Origin: JAJTFW01 sp046049215
GTDB lineage: Bacteria > Bacteroidota > Bacteroidia > AKYH767-A > OLB10
Direction of reading: 5' to 3'
Assembly: GCA_046049215.1 (NCBI GenBank)
Contig: JBJOER010000114.1
Location: 1-13,590, forward strand
Length of the DNA: 13,590 nt
Under the pieces are notes generated by a model, which had not been told where the DNA came from, ran no database searches, and saw only the letters and a program-made list of their open reading frames with translations. The stretch's first letter is position 1; the number at the start of each line of letters is the position of its first letter. This document shows, piece by piece, positions 1-6,277 of this stretch. Position numbers and translations under genes: made by a program.

Positions 1-21
1 GTAATTCACTGCCTCGGTCAT
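1..21 (-). CDS. Probable start of second transhydrogenase alpha gene (membrane part), cut by window edge
   Basis: An ATG on the minus strand at 21-19 opens a frame that stays open to the left edge and reads MTEAVNY. It lies 72 bp downstream of the pntA stop, in the same direction. In bacteria with a split transhydrogenase alpha chain, the small membrane subunit (domain II helices) normally follows the NAD-binding subunit, and the pntA gene here lacks those helices. The identification rests on position and on a plausible start, not on seven residues of homology. Sequence to the left of the window would decide it. Confidence 0.4.
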
Positions 22-93
22 TCTCGCATTCTCTAATTTTCAAATTATCTGATTTTCAAATTGTCAAATCATCAAGTCACCACATCATCAAAT
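22..93. repeat. Degenerate 8-bp tandem repeat filling the pntA spacer
   Basis: Nine consecutive 8-bp units fill the gap between the pntA stop codon and the probable next start codon. On the plus strand the consensus is roughly NNTCAAAT. Units starting at 22, 30, 38, 46, 54, 62, 70, 78 and 86 read TCTCGCAT, TCTCTAAT, TTTCAAAT, TATCTGAT, TTTCAAAT, TGTCAAAT, CATCAAGT, CACCACAT and CATCAAAT. Most units share TC at positions 3-4 and all end in T. A period of 8 is not a multiple of 3, so this is unlikely to be coding sequence. Its role is unknown. Confidence 0.7.
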
Positions 94-1194
94 TCATTTT
101 TTCACACCATCATGCACAATCAAGGCCCCTTTGGTGATCTCTTCCTCCATCTCCCATTTGAAACCGTCCTTGGTGGCGAGGTGCAAGAGGAAGGTCTGAA
201 TGTTCTTCGCATAGAGGTCGGATGCGTTCAGGGGCAGGAGGGAAGGGATGTTGCTTTCACCAATGATGGTTACACCGTGCTTCACAACGGTCTTGTTCAG
301 CTCGCTGAGAGCACAGTTTCCGCCTTGTTCCACTGCCATGTCCACTATGACCGATCCCAGACGCATGCTTTTCACCATGTCTTCGGTCACCAGCAGCGGT
401 GCTTTTTTACCCGGGATCAGCGCCGTGGTGATGACCAGATCGGCCTCTGCCACATGCTTGCTCACGAGTTCCTGCTGCAATTTGAGGAAATCCTCAGAAA
501 CACCTTTCACATAGCCGCCTTCAATTTTGATGGAGGCATCGCCTTTCACCTGGATGAATTTTCCTCCCAGTGACTCCACTTGCTCTTTTGTTTCCGGACG
601 GATGTCGGTCACTTCCACGATCGCCCCCAGGCGCTTGGCGGTTGCAATGGCCTGTAATCCCGCTACACCGGCTCCGAAGATGACCACCTTGGCAGGCTTG
701 ATGGTGCCTGCAGCGGTCATCAGCAGGGGAAAGATCTTGCCGAGCGAATCGGCGCCCATGATGACACTCTTGTAACCGGCGAGGTTGGCCTGTGAACTGA
801 GGGCATCCATCTTTTGAGCCCTTGAAATACGGGGGATGGCGTCAACTGAAAATGCACTGATTCCTTGTTTTACGCAAGCATCGACCAACTCCGGGCTGGT
901 ACCGGCCCACATGAAGCTGATCAGCGCTGCGCCTTTCTTCATTTGAGCTATTTCGGTTGAGGAGGGGGCATTCACTTTCAATACCACATCCGAATCGCGG
1001 TAAATCGAAGCGGCGTCGACAACGAGGCTGACCCCGGCTTTGGTGTAGTGTTCGTCGGAATAATAGGAATTCAGACCTGCGCCTGATTGCAAACGGACCT
1101 GGAAACCGGCCGAAATAAGCTGCGCACAGACATCTGGGGTCAAAGCGACCCTGCATTCTTTCTCTTTGGTTTCGGTGGGTATGCCCAACAGCAT
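94..1194 (-). CDS. pntA: NAD(P) transhydrogenase subunit alpha, NAD(H)-binding part
   Basis: This 366-residue protein is the soluble domain I of the proton-translocating transhydrogenase, which passes hydride between NADH and NADP+ using the proton gradient. The N-terminus (MLLGIPTETKEKE, with VALTP) is typical of the alanine dehydrogenase/PNT fold. Residues 125-141 (RAQKMDALSSQANLAGY) match the domain I signature. The Rossmann glycine motif GAGVAG is at 174-179, followed by D197 near the end of the second strand. No membrane helices follow; the chain ends near residue 366, whereas single-chain PntA of enterobacteria continues into transmembrane helices. It is therefore the split-type alpha subunit, and the membrane partner should lie just beyond the left edge. 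A TAnnTTTG promoter precedes it at 1245-1238. Confidence 0.93.
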   Translation of the reverse strand: MLLGIPTETKEKECRVALTPDVCAQLISAGFQVRLQSGAGLNSYYSDEHYTKAGVSLVVDAASIYRDSDVVLKVNAPSSTEIAQMKKGAALISFMWAGTSPELVDACVKQGISAFSVDAIPRISRAQKMDALSSQANLAGYKSVIMGADSLGKIFPLLMTAAGTIKPAKVVIFGAGVAGLQAIATAKRLGAIVEVTDIRPETKEQVESLGGKFIQVKGDASIKIEGGYVKGVSEDFLKLQQELVSKHVAEADLVITTALIPGKKAPLLVTEDMVKSMRLGSVIVDMAVEQGGNCALSELNKTVVKHGVTIIGESNIPSLLPLNASDLYAKNIQTFLLHLATKDGFKWEMEEEITKGALIVHDGVKK

Positions 1195-1219
1195 CTGTGA
1201 ATGTATTTAGTGTGAGTTT

Positions 1220-1234
1220 CTCCGAGATTCGGAG
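1220..1234 (-). promoter_or_regulatory. Hairpin at the pntA transcript start
   Basis: A perfect 6-bp inverted repeat, CTCCGA-3 nt-TCGGAG, lies just downstream of the -7 box of the pntA promoter and about 25 bp before the start codon. If transcription begins about 4 nt after the box, the hairpin forms at the extreme 5' end of the mRNA. It could stabilise the message or be a small operator. There is no T-run on either strand, so it is not a terminator. Confidence 0.4.
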
Positions 1235-1237
1235 GCG

Positions 1238-1245
1238 CAAAAGTA
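1238..1245 (-). promoter_or_regulatory. pntA promoter -7 box (TACTTTTG)
   Basis: On the minus strand this reads TACTTTTG, an exact match to the Bacteroidota -7 consensus TAnnTTTG. It lies 43 nt upstream of the pntA start codon in the gap between divergent genes. I see no convincing -33 TTG at 17-23 nt spacing. Confidence 0.6.
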
Positions 1246-1316
1246 AGACAAAACAAGCCCCCTTTCGCGGCTGGTGTCCCAAACCAAAACTTGTTCAAAA
1301 GAAGAAACCAGGCCAT

Positions 1317-1347
1317 TTGGTGAAGGAGCAAGAAATCCCGACTTTTG
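1317..1347 (+). promoter_or_regulatory. Possible promoter of the 1360-1734 gene
   Basis: A TTG at 1317-1319 is separated by 20 nt from GACTTTTG (1340-1347), a 7-of-8 match to TAnnTTTG with G in place of the first T. The box ends 12 nt before the ATG at 1360. Spacing and position fit a Bacteroidota promoter, but the mismatch falls at a usually conserved base. Confidence 0.4.
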
Positions 1348-1359
1348 GGATTCAACGTT

Positions 1360-1734
1360 ATGGCTAAGTTTTCACCTGCATACCTCAAAAAACTCGAAGA
1401 GTTGCTCAAGTCTTGCGGCTATGAGTTGCGTTATGAAAAAGGGAACTTCAGGTCGAACTATTGCGTCCTGGAGGCCAAAAAGGTGGTAGTTATCAACAAA
1501 TTTTCCGCACCGGAGAGCCGCATGCAGGCCCTTTTGGAGATTATCCAGGGCTTGTCTTTATCCGGTGCCATCCATGCCGATTTGCGCTCCATCGGACTGA
1601 AGAATGCTATTCAAATGGCCGATTCGCTGGCATTTCCTGACGAGCCGGTGGATACCCGGGCAGATGGACCCGGGCAGGATGAAACGCCTGAGGTTAGCGA
1701 CCAGGTGGGCGAGCCTATTTTGCCAACAGCTTGA
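1360..1734 (+). CDS. Small conserved-looking protein of unknown function
   Basis: This 124-residue protein begins MAKFSPAYLKKLEELLKSCG and continues with YELRYEKGNFRSNYCVLE and KKVVVINKF. I recall similar short proteins in Bacteroidota annotated only as hypothetical. The first 85 residues look like a compact alpha/beta domain: a helix, a short beta hairpin with a conserved-looking YEKGNF turn, and a helix. The last 35 residues are acidic and proline-rich and probably disordered. ATG at 1360 was chosen over an in-frame TTG at 1345. The stop lies 4 bp before the GTG of the next gene, so the two are probably co-transcribed and translationally coupled. No function is assigned. Confidence 0.75.
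   Translation: MAKFSPAYLKKLEELLKSCGYELRYEKGNFRSNYCVLEAKKVVVINKFSAPESRMQALLEIIQGLSLSGAIHADLRSIGLKNAIQMADSLAFPDEPVDTRADGPGQDETPEVSDQVGEPILPTA
1654..1681 (+). repeat. 14-bp imperfect tandem duplication in a gene's 3' tail
   Basis: ACCCGGGCAG occurs at 1654-1663 and again at 1668-1677, giving two adjacent 14-bp units with similar ends (ATGG and GATG). The duplication lies in the low-complexity acidic tail of the small unknown protein. A 14-bp step shifts frame, so the duplication would have changed the downstream reading of that tail. Confidence 0.6.
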
Positions 1735-1738
1735 TTCT

Positions 1739-2503
1739 GTGTTAAAAGTAACTTTTACCGGAACTGGTACTTCACAAGGAGTTCCCGTGATTTCTTGCCG
1801 TTGCAGGGTTTGCGAAAGTTCCGATTCCCGTGATCAGCGGCTGCGTGCATCCATCATTGTGGAGGATAAGGACACCCGGATCGTGATCGATTCGGGACCG
1901 GATTTTCGGCAACAGATGCTGAAAGCCCGTGTGGAGAAACTTGATGGATTGGTGTTCACCCACGAGCACAAGGACCACCTGGCCGGTTTGGATGACATCC
2001 GGGCATTCAATTACACTGCCGGCAAGGCCGTCAAAGTGTATGCATCCGACGCGGTACAGGAGGCCATTCGAAGGGAGTTCTACTATGCCTTTGAATCGGT
2101 GAAGTATCCCGGGGTTCCAGAGTTGGAACTGGTCACCATCGGCAATGATCCTTTTAGAATTGGCACCTTCGAGCTTTTGCCGATAAGGGTGAAACACTAC
2201 ATGATGGACGTTCTTGGGTTCAGGATCGGAGCCTTCACTTACATTACCGATGCGAAAACCATCCCTTCGGATGAACTGCGTAAAGTGGAAGGTTCTGAAG
2301 TGCTGGTTTTGAATGCGCTGCGGAGGGAACCCCATGTCAGTCATTTTACGCTCGATGAGGCGGTCGGACTAATGAATCAACTGAAACCGCGGTTGGGCTT
2401 CTTGACGCACCTGAGCCATCAGATGGGGTTGCATGCGGAAGTGGAGCAGGAATTGCCCGGAAACATTCGAATCGCGTACGACGGTTTATCGATCGAAATT
2501 TGA
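1739..2503 (+). CDS. MBL-fold metallo-hydrolase, PhnP-like
   Basis: This 254-residue protein belongs to the metallo-beta-lactamase fold, in the PhnP-like group (COG1235) that includes phosphodiesterases acting on cyclic phosphate or nucleotide substrates. The HxHxDH metal motif is H75-E-H77-K-D79-H80. Further likely ligands are H153, D171 and H224 or H227. Near the N-terminus, GTGTSQGVPV is followed by C20-x-C22-x-x-C25, resembling the structural zinc cysteines of PhnP. I chose GTG at 1739: the family's conserved sequence begins right there (LKVTFTGTGTSQG), and the frame upstream only overlaps the preceding gene. It starts 4 bp after that gene's stop. The actual substrate is not evident; there are no phn genes nearby. 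Confidence 0.85.
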   Translation: MLKVTFTGTGTSQGVPVISCRCRVCESSDSRDQRLRASIIVEDKDTRIVIDSGPDFRQQMLKARVEKLDGLVFTHEHKDHLAGLDDIRAFNYTAGKAVKVYASDAVQEAIRREFYYAFESVKYPGVPELELVTIGNDPFRIGTFELLPIRVKHYMMDVLGFRIGAFTYITDAKTIPSDELRKVEGSEVLVLNALRREPHVSHFTLDEAVGLMNQLKPRLGFLTHLSHQMGLHAEVEQELPGNIRIAYDGLSIEI

Positions 2504-2552
2504 CGATCTGTTTTCTGAACGGATTTTCCTGTGATGGGGTGTGAGATTGCCG

Positions 2553-2560
2553 TATCTTTG
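2553..2560 (+). promoter_or_regulatory. cmk promoter -7 box (TATCTTTG)
   Basis: TATCTTTG matches TAnnTTTG exactly and ends only 8 nt before the cmk ATG, implying a leader of about 4 nt. No clear -33 TTG is visible at the usual distance. Confidence 0.6.
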
Positions 2561-2568
2561 CAAGTGAA

Positions 2569-3279
2569 ATGAATGCCCACCTGATCATAGCGATTGACGG
2601 TTACTCGTCTTGTGGGAAAAGTACAGTGGCTCGTGAGGTAGCCAAACGACTCGGTCTACAGTACATTGATTCCGGAGCCATGTACCGTGCAGTCACTCTT
2701 TATTTCCTTCGCAACCACATCCCGGTTCCTTCCGCGGATCAAGCCTTGTATTCCTCACCGGAATTGATCGACCATCTGGATCGGATGCATATCAACTTTC
2801 GCATCAATCCCGTATCCGGTGCGAGTGAGGTTTACCTGAACAGTGAAAATGTTGAGCACTACATCCGTTCCATGGAGGTCAACGATTCGGTGAGCCAGGT
2901 CAGTACTATTCCGGAAGTCCGGACCCGGCTTGTGCAACTTCAGCAACAGGCAGCCGAACACCATGGTATAGTCATGGACGGTAGAGACATTGGAACAACA
3001 GTGTTTCCCGGAGCTGACCTCAAGATATTCATGACCGCCGACGCCGGTGTCCGTGCTGAAAGGAGGTTCATCGAGCTGAAGGCCAAAGGCGTTCAAGTGG
3101 ATTTGGATTCCATTCTTAAAAACGTAGTTGATCGTGATCACATCGACAGCCACCGTGAAATCAGTCCACTACGGAAGGCGAACGATGCAATTGTGCTTGA
3201 CAATACCTACCTCAGCAGAGAAGAGCAGGTGGATTTCGTCATGGATAAAGTGCGTGAGTTGGTCCTTCACAACTCCTGA
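2569..3279 (+). CDS. cmk: Cytidylate kinase
   Basis: This 236-residue cytosolic enzyme phosphorylates CMP and dCMP with ATP, feeding CDP/CTP and dCTP pools. The P-loop GYSSCGKST spans residues 11-19, with lysine 17 for ATP phosphates. YIDSGAMYRAVTLY near residues 32-45 and VMDGRDIGTTVFPGADLKIF in the middle are hallmark cytidylate kinase motifs. The C-terminal RDHIDSHREISPLRKANDAIVLDNT matches the family's lid and base-binding region. Length is typical. It sits 57 bp upstream of ispH with no terminator between them, so the two probably share a transcript. The start is supported by an exact promoter box 8 nt upstream. Confidence 0.96.
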   Translation: MNAHLIIAIDGYSSCGKSTVAREVAKRLGLQYIDSGAMYRAVTLYFLRNHIPVPSADQALYSSPELIDHLDRMHINFRINPVSGASEVYLNSENVEHYIRSMEVNDSVSQVSTIPEVRTRLVQLQQQAAEHHGIVMDGRDIGTTVFPGADLKIFMTADAGVRAERRFIELKAKGVQVDLDSILKNVVDRDHIDSHREISPLRKANDAIVLDNTYLSREEQVDFVMDKVRELVLHNS

Positions 3280-3336
3280 CGCTAACATTACCGACCCGGA
3301 TTTGTTCAACTACTGAACTTTGACTGAAAACCGAAC

Positions 3337-4230
3337 ATGAATATCACCATCGATTCCCAGTCCGGCTTTTGCTTCGGTGTGGTATATGCCATCCAGATGG
3401 CCGAAGATGAGCTCGATCAAACCGGGCATCTTTACTGCCTCGGCGACATTGTTCACAACGGCGAGGAGGTCGATCGTTTGCGGGCCAAAGGACTTGAGAT
3501 CATCGATCACGAGCGCCTGAAATCACTGCATGATTGCACCGTTCTTATTCGCGCTCATGGAGAACCGCCTTCCACCTACGAACTGGCCATCCGAAACAAC
3601 ATCAAACTGATTGACGCCTCTTGCCCTGTGGTTTTGAAACTTCAGCAAAGGGTCAAGACCAGTTTCGGGGACGACGGGGAAGGGGAGAAGCAGATCGTCA
3701 TTTACGGACAGAAAGGCCATGCTGAAGTGAACGGGCTGGTGGGTCAAACCGCCGGAAAAGCCATCGTGGTTTTCGATGAAGCTGACCTGGATGCTATCGA
3801 TTACGACCGTCCAGTACATTTCTTCACCCAAACCACCAAAAGCACCGCCGGCTTTGAGCACATGATTCAGGCCATCCAGGAGCGAATATTGAAACACAAG
3901 GGCACACTTGAGGAAGGTGATTTTGTTACGAATGATACGTTGTGCCGCCAGGTATCCAACCGCGAGCCACAGCTGAAGAGATTTGCCACCCAGCACGACG
4001 TCATTGTTTTTGTGAGCGGAAAGAAAAGCTCGAACGGGAAAGCATTATACTCCGTATGCAAATCGGTTAACCCCTCGTCTCATTTCGTGTCCCATCCTGC
4101 CGAACTCGACCCTTCCTGGTTTGATGGTGTCAACTCGGTCGGGATAGCAGGAGCAACATCCACCCCGATGTGGCTGATGGAGAAGGTATCAGACTCCATC
4201 CGGGATCTCGTCCCGCAAACCCCGGTCTGA
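3337..4230 (+). CDS. ispH: 4-hydroxy-3-methylbut-2-enyl diphosphate reductase
   Basis: IspH is the last enzyme of the MEP isoprenoid pathway. It converts HMBPP to IPP and DMAPP with an iron-sulfur cluster. The three cluster cysteines are present: C12 (GFCFGV), C96 (DASCPVV) and C203 (TLCRQ). Substrate-binding residues are also in place: H40 in VHNGEEV, H74 in RAHGEPP, H128 and catalytic-type E130 in KGHAEVNG, the threonines of TQTTKS, and SSN at 231-233. At 297 residues it has the common short bacterial length and no fused S1 domains. It lies between cmk and rpsA. Its presence means this organism makes isoprenoids by the MEP route. Confidence 0.96.
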   Translation: MNITIDSQSGFCFGVVYAIQMAEDELDQTGHLYCLGDIVHNGEEVDRLRAKGLEIIDHERLKSLHDCTVLIRAHGEPPSTYELAIRNNIKLIDASCPVVLKLQQRVKTSFGDDGEGEKQIVIYGQKGHAEVNGLVGQTAGKAIVVFDEADLDAIDYDRPVHFFTQTTKSTAGFEHMIQAIQERILKHKGTLEEGDFVTNDTLCRQVSNREPQLKRFATQHDVIVFVSGKKSSNGKALYSVCKSVNPSSHFVSHPAELDPSWFDGVNSVGIAGATSTPMWLMEKVSDSIRDLVPQTPV

Positions 4231-4270
4231 GCCGTTTTTTTCACTTTTATCAGCTTTTTCGGGCGATTTG

Positions 4271-4299
4271 TTGCATTTCCAATCAATTGTATATCTTTG
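4271..4299 (+). promoter_or_regulatory. rpsA promoter (TTG - 18 nt - TATCTTTG)
   Basis: TTG at 4271-4273 (another TTG is at 4268-4270) is followed after 18 nt by TATCTTTG at 4292-4299. Both elements and the spacing agree with the Bacteroidota consensus TTG-N17-23-TAnnTTTG. The box ends 44 nt before the rpsA ATG, leaving a leader of about 40 nt. This is the most complete promoter in the window. Confidence 0.75.
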
Positions 4300-4310
4300 C
4301 ACTCCCTTTC

Positions 4311-4325
4311 GCAGGCCATTCCTGC
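4311..4325 (+). promoter_or_regulatory. Hairpin in the rpsA leader
   Basis: GCAGG-5 nt-CCTGC forms a perfect 5-bp GC-rich stem in the short rpsA leader. An overlapping alternative stem pairs GCCA (4315-4318) with TGGC (4330-4333), and the two cannot form fully together. S1 is known to autoregulate translation through leader structure in Escherichia coli. Whether this hairpin does so here is inference. Confidence 0.35.
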
Positions 4326-4343
4326 CGATTGGCTATTGATTAG

Positions 4344-6188
4344 ATGGAATCAACTACCCATACCAAGGAGAAACTCTCCACCGTGAAATTCGCCACCCCC
4401 GATCCCAACGATTTCGATTGGGACACCGCAGGTAAGGCGATGGACAATTACAAAAGTGAAGACCGTGCCCGCCTCGAGGCGTTGTACGATCAGAAGCTGA
4501 ACCAGGTACTCGAACGCGAGATCGTGATGGGCACTGTCATCAGCCTGACCAGCAAGGAAGCCGTGATCAACATCGGCTACAAAAGCGATGGTCTGGTTCC
4601 GCTTGCAGAATTCCGCCACATGCCCGACCTGAAAGTCGGTGACGAGGTGGAAGTCTACGTGGAAACCGCTGAGGACAAGAACGGCCAGTTGTTGCTTTCC
4701 CACAAGAAAGCGCGTGCCATGAAGTCTTGGGACCGCGTGAATGCCGCCCTCGAAAAAGACGAGGTGGTGACCGGATTCGTGAAGTGCCGTACCAAAGGCG
4801 GACTCATCGTTGACGTGTTCGGCATCGAGGCCTTCCTGCCCGGTTCACAGATCGATGTGAAGCCGATTCGCGATTACGACATCTATGTCGGAAAAACCAT
4901 GGAATTCAAGGTGGTCAAGATCAACCAGGAATTCAAAAACGTGGTGGTATCCCACAAGATCCTCATCGAGAACGAGCTCGAGAAGCAGAAGCTCGAGATC
5001 ATGTCCAAGCTCGAAAAGGGACAGGTACTGCAAGGTACAGTCAAGAACATCACTTCCTACGGGGTCTTCATGGATCTCGGTGGTGTCGATGGTCTTCTCC
5101 ATATCACCGATATCAGCTGGGGACGTATCAGTCACCCCGAAGAGGTGCTTAAGCTCGATCAGCAGGTCAATGTGGTTATCCTCGATTTCGACGAAGAGAA
5201 GAAGCGTATCGCCCTGGGTCTGAAGCAGCTTACGCCTCAGCCTTGGGAGTCGCTCGACCAGAACCTGAATGCCGGCGACAAGATCAAAGGAAAGGTGGTC
5301 GTATTGACCGATTATGGTGCTTTCGTAGAGATCATCCCCGGAGTGGAAGGTCTGATTCACGTCTCCGAAATGAGCTGGTCACAGCATTTGCGCAGTCCTC
5401 AGGATTTCCTGAAGGTCGGCGACGAGGTGGAAACCGTAATCCTGAGCATCGATCGCAACGAGCATAAAATGTCGCTCGGCCTCAAGCAGCTTACTCCTGA
5501 TCCCTGGGGAGCTATCCTTACCAAATATCCGGTCGGCAGCAAGCACAAAGCCAAGGTCCGCAACTTTACCAATTTCGGTGTATTTGTAGAGCTCGAAGAA
5601 GGTGTCGATGGACTGATTCACATCAGCGACTTGAGCTGGAACAAGAAAGTGAAGCATCCTGCCGAGTTCACCAAGATCGGCGAAGAGCTGGAAGTGGTGG
5701 TACTTGAGGTGGATGTTGAAAACCGCCGCTTGAGCCTCGGACACAAGCAGCTCGAAGACAATCCCTGGGAGACCTACGAATCCATTTTCTCCATCAATTC
5801 CATCCATCCCGGAGTGGTTGGAAAGGTGACGGACAAAGGCGCGAACATCACCTTTACCACCTACGGTGTGGAAGCTTTCGCACCCTACCGTCAGCTGCAA
5901 AAGGAGGACGGAAGCGTAGCCAAGGAGCACGATTCCCTCGACTTCAAAGTCATTGAATTCAGCAAGGAAAACCGTCGTATTGTCGTTTCCCATACCCGCC
6001 TCTTCAACGATAAGGTGCAGGAAGGAAAGAAAGCAGAGTCTGTAGAGCGTGAAGTTGAGGCCAACACTACGGCCAAGGCAGTGAAGAAGATCAAAGAGAA
6101 CCAGGAGAAATCCACTCTCGGCGACATCTCGGCTCTCGCAGCTTTGAAGAGTTCAATGGAGGAAAATTCCAAGAAGGACGGCGAATAA
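4344..6188 (+). CDS. rpsA: 30S ribosomal protein S1
   Basis: This 614-residue protein carries six S1 (OB-fold) domains at about residues 58-123, 140-207, 227-294, 311-381, 397-468 and 488-553. It binds mRNA on the small ribosomal subunit and helps load messages lacking strong Shine-Dalgarno sites, which fits the weak or absent sites throughout this window. Domains 3 to 5 are most alike, repeating DGLLHITDISW/EGLIHVSEMSW/DGLIHISDLSW, and LGLKQLTPxPW ends domains 3 and 4. An N-terminal arm of about 55 residues and a charged lysine/glutamate-rich tail (about 555-614) flank the domains. It has its own promoter and leader, and a strong terminator follows 22 bp after the stop. Confidence 0.96.
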   Translation: MESTTHTKEKLSTVKFATPDPNDFDWDTAGKAMDNYKSEDRARLEALYDQKLNQVLEREIVMGTVISLTSKEAVINIGYKSDGLVPLAEFRHMPDLKVGDEVEVYVETAEDKNGQLLLSHKKARAMKSWDRVNAALEKDEVVTGFVKCRTKGGLIVDVFGIEAFLPGSQIDVKPIRDYDIYVGKTMEFKVVKINQEFKNVVVSHKILIENELEKQKLEIMSKLEKGQVLQGTVKNITSYGVFMDLGGVDGLLHITDISWGRISHPEEVLKLDQQVNVVILDFDEEKKRIALGLKQLTPQPWESLDQNLNAGDKIKGKVVVLTDYGAFVEIIPGVEGLIHVSEMSWSQHLRSPQDFLKVGDEVETVILSIDRNEHKMSLGLKQLTPDPWGAILTKYPVGSKHKAKVRNFTNFGVFVELEEGVDGLIHISDLSWNKKVKHPAEFTKIGEELEVVVLEVDVENRRLSLGHKQLEDNPWETYESIFSINSIHPGVVGKVTDKGANITFTTYGVEAFAPYRQLQKEDGSVAKEHDSLDFKVIEFSKENRRIVVSHTRLFNDKVQEGKKAESVEREVEANTTAKAVKKIKENQEKSTLGDISALAALKSSMEENSKKDGE

Positions 6189-6210
6189 GCGATTTCCTAA
6201 ATTCATTCCC

Positions 6211-6238
6211 AAGCCGCTCCCCGGGGAGCGGCTTTTTT
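6211..6238 (+). terminator. rpsA intrinsic terminator
   Basis: AAGCCGCTCC (6211-6220) pairs perfectly with GGAGCGGCTT (6225-6234) across a CCGG loop. The stem is followed by four more T residues, giving a six-T run from 6233. This is a textbook rho-independent terminator for rpsA. The opposite strand has no comparable T-run, so it works in one direction. It separates rpsA from pyrR. Confidence 0.92.
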
Positions 6239-6265
6239 AATACGGGGCAAGCCGTCTGAAAATGC

Positions 6266-6273
6266 TATTTTTG
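6266..6273 (+). promoter_or_regulatory. pyrR promoter -7 box (TATTTTTG)
   Basis: TATTTTTG is an exact TAnnTTTG match, ending only 4 nt before the pyrR ATG. Transcription would start at or next to the start codon, so the message is essentially leaderless. It lies just after the rpsA terminator. No good -33 TTG is visible. Confidence 0.6.
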
Positions 6274-6277
6274 CACC

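Noticed and set aside
61..573. Open frame of 170 codons on the plus strand opposite pntA.
   Set aside because: It lies antisense to a well-supported gene, starts inside the repeat spacer and shows no recognisable protein features.
1604..1738. Longer version of the MBL hydrolase starting at an ATG at 1604.
   Set aside because: The extra 45 residues overlap the preceding gene, are arginine/tryptophan-rich and do not resemble the family, whose homology starts at the GTG at 1739.
4222..4243. Possible terminator after ispH: CGG/CCG around the stop followed by a T7 run.
   Set aside because: The stem is only three base pairs, too weak to call as an intrinsic terminator.
4845..5993. Two long minus-strand frames (171 and 204 codons) inside rpsA.
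   Set aside because: They are antisense to the repeated S1 domains, whose codon bias keeps the opposite frame open; no protein signatures are seen.
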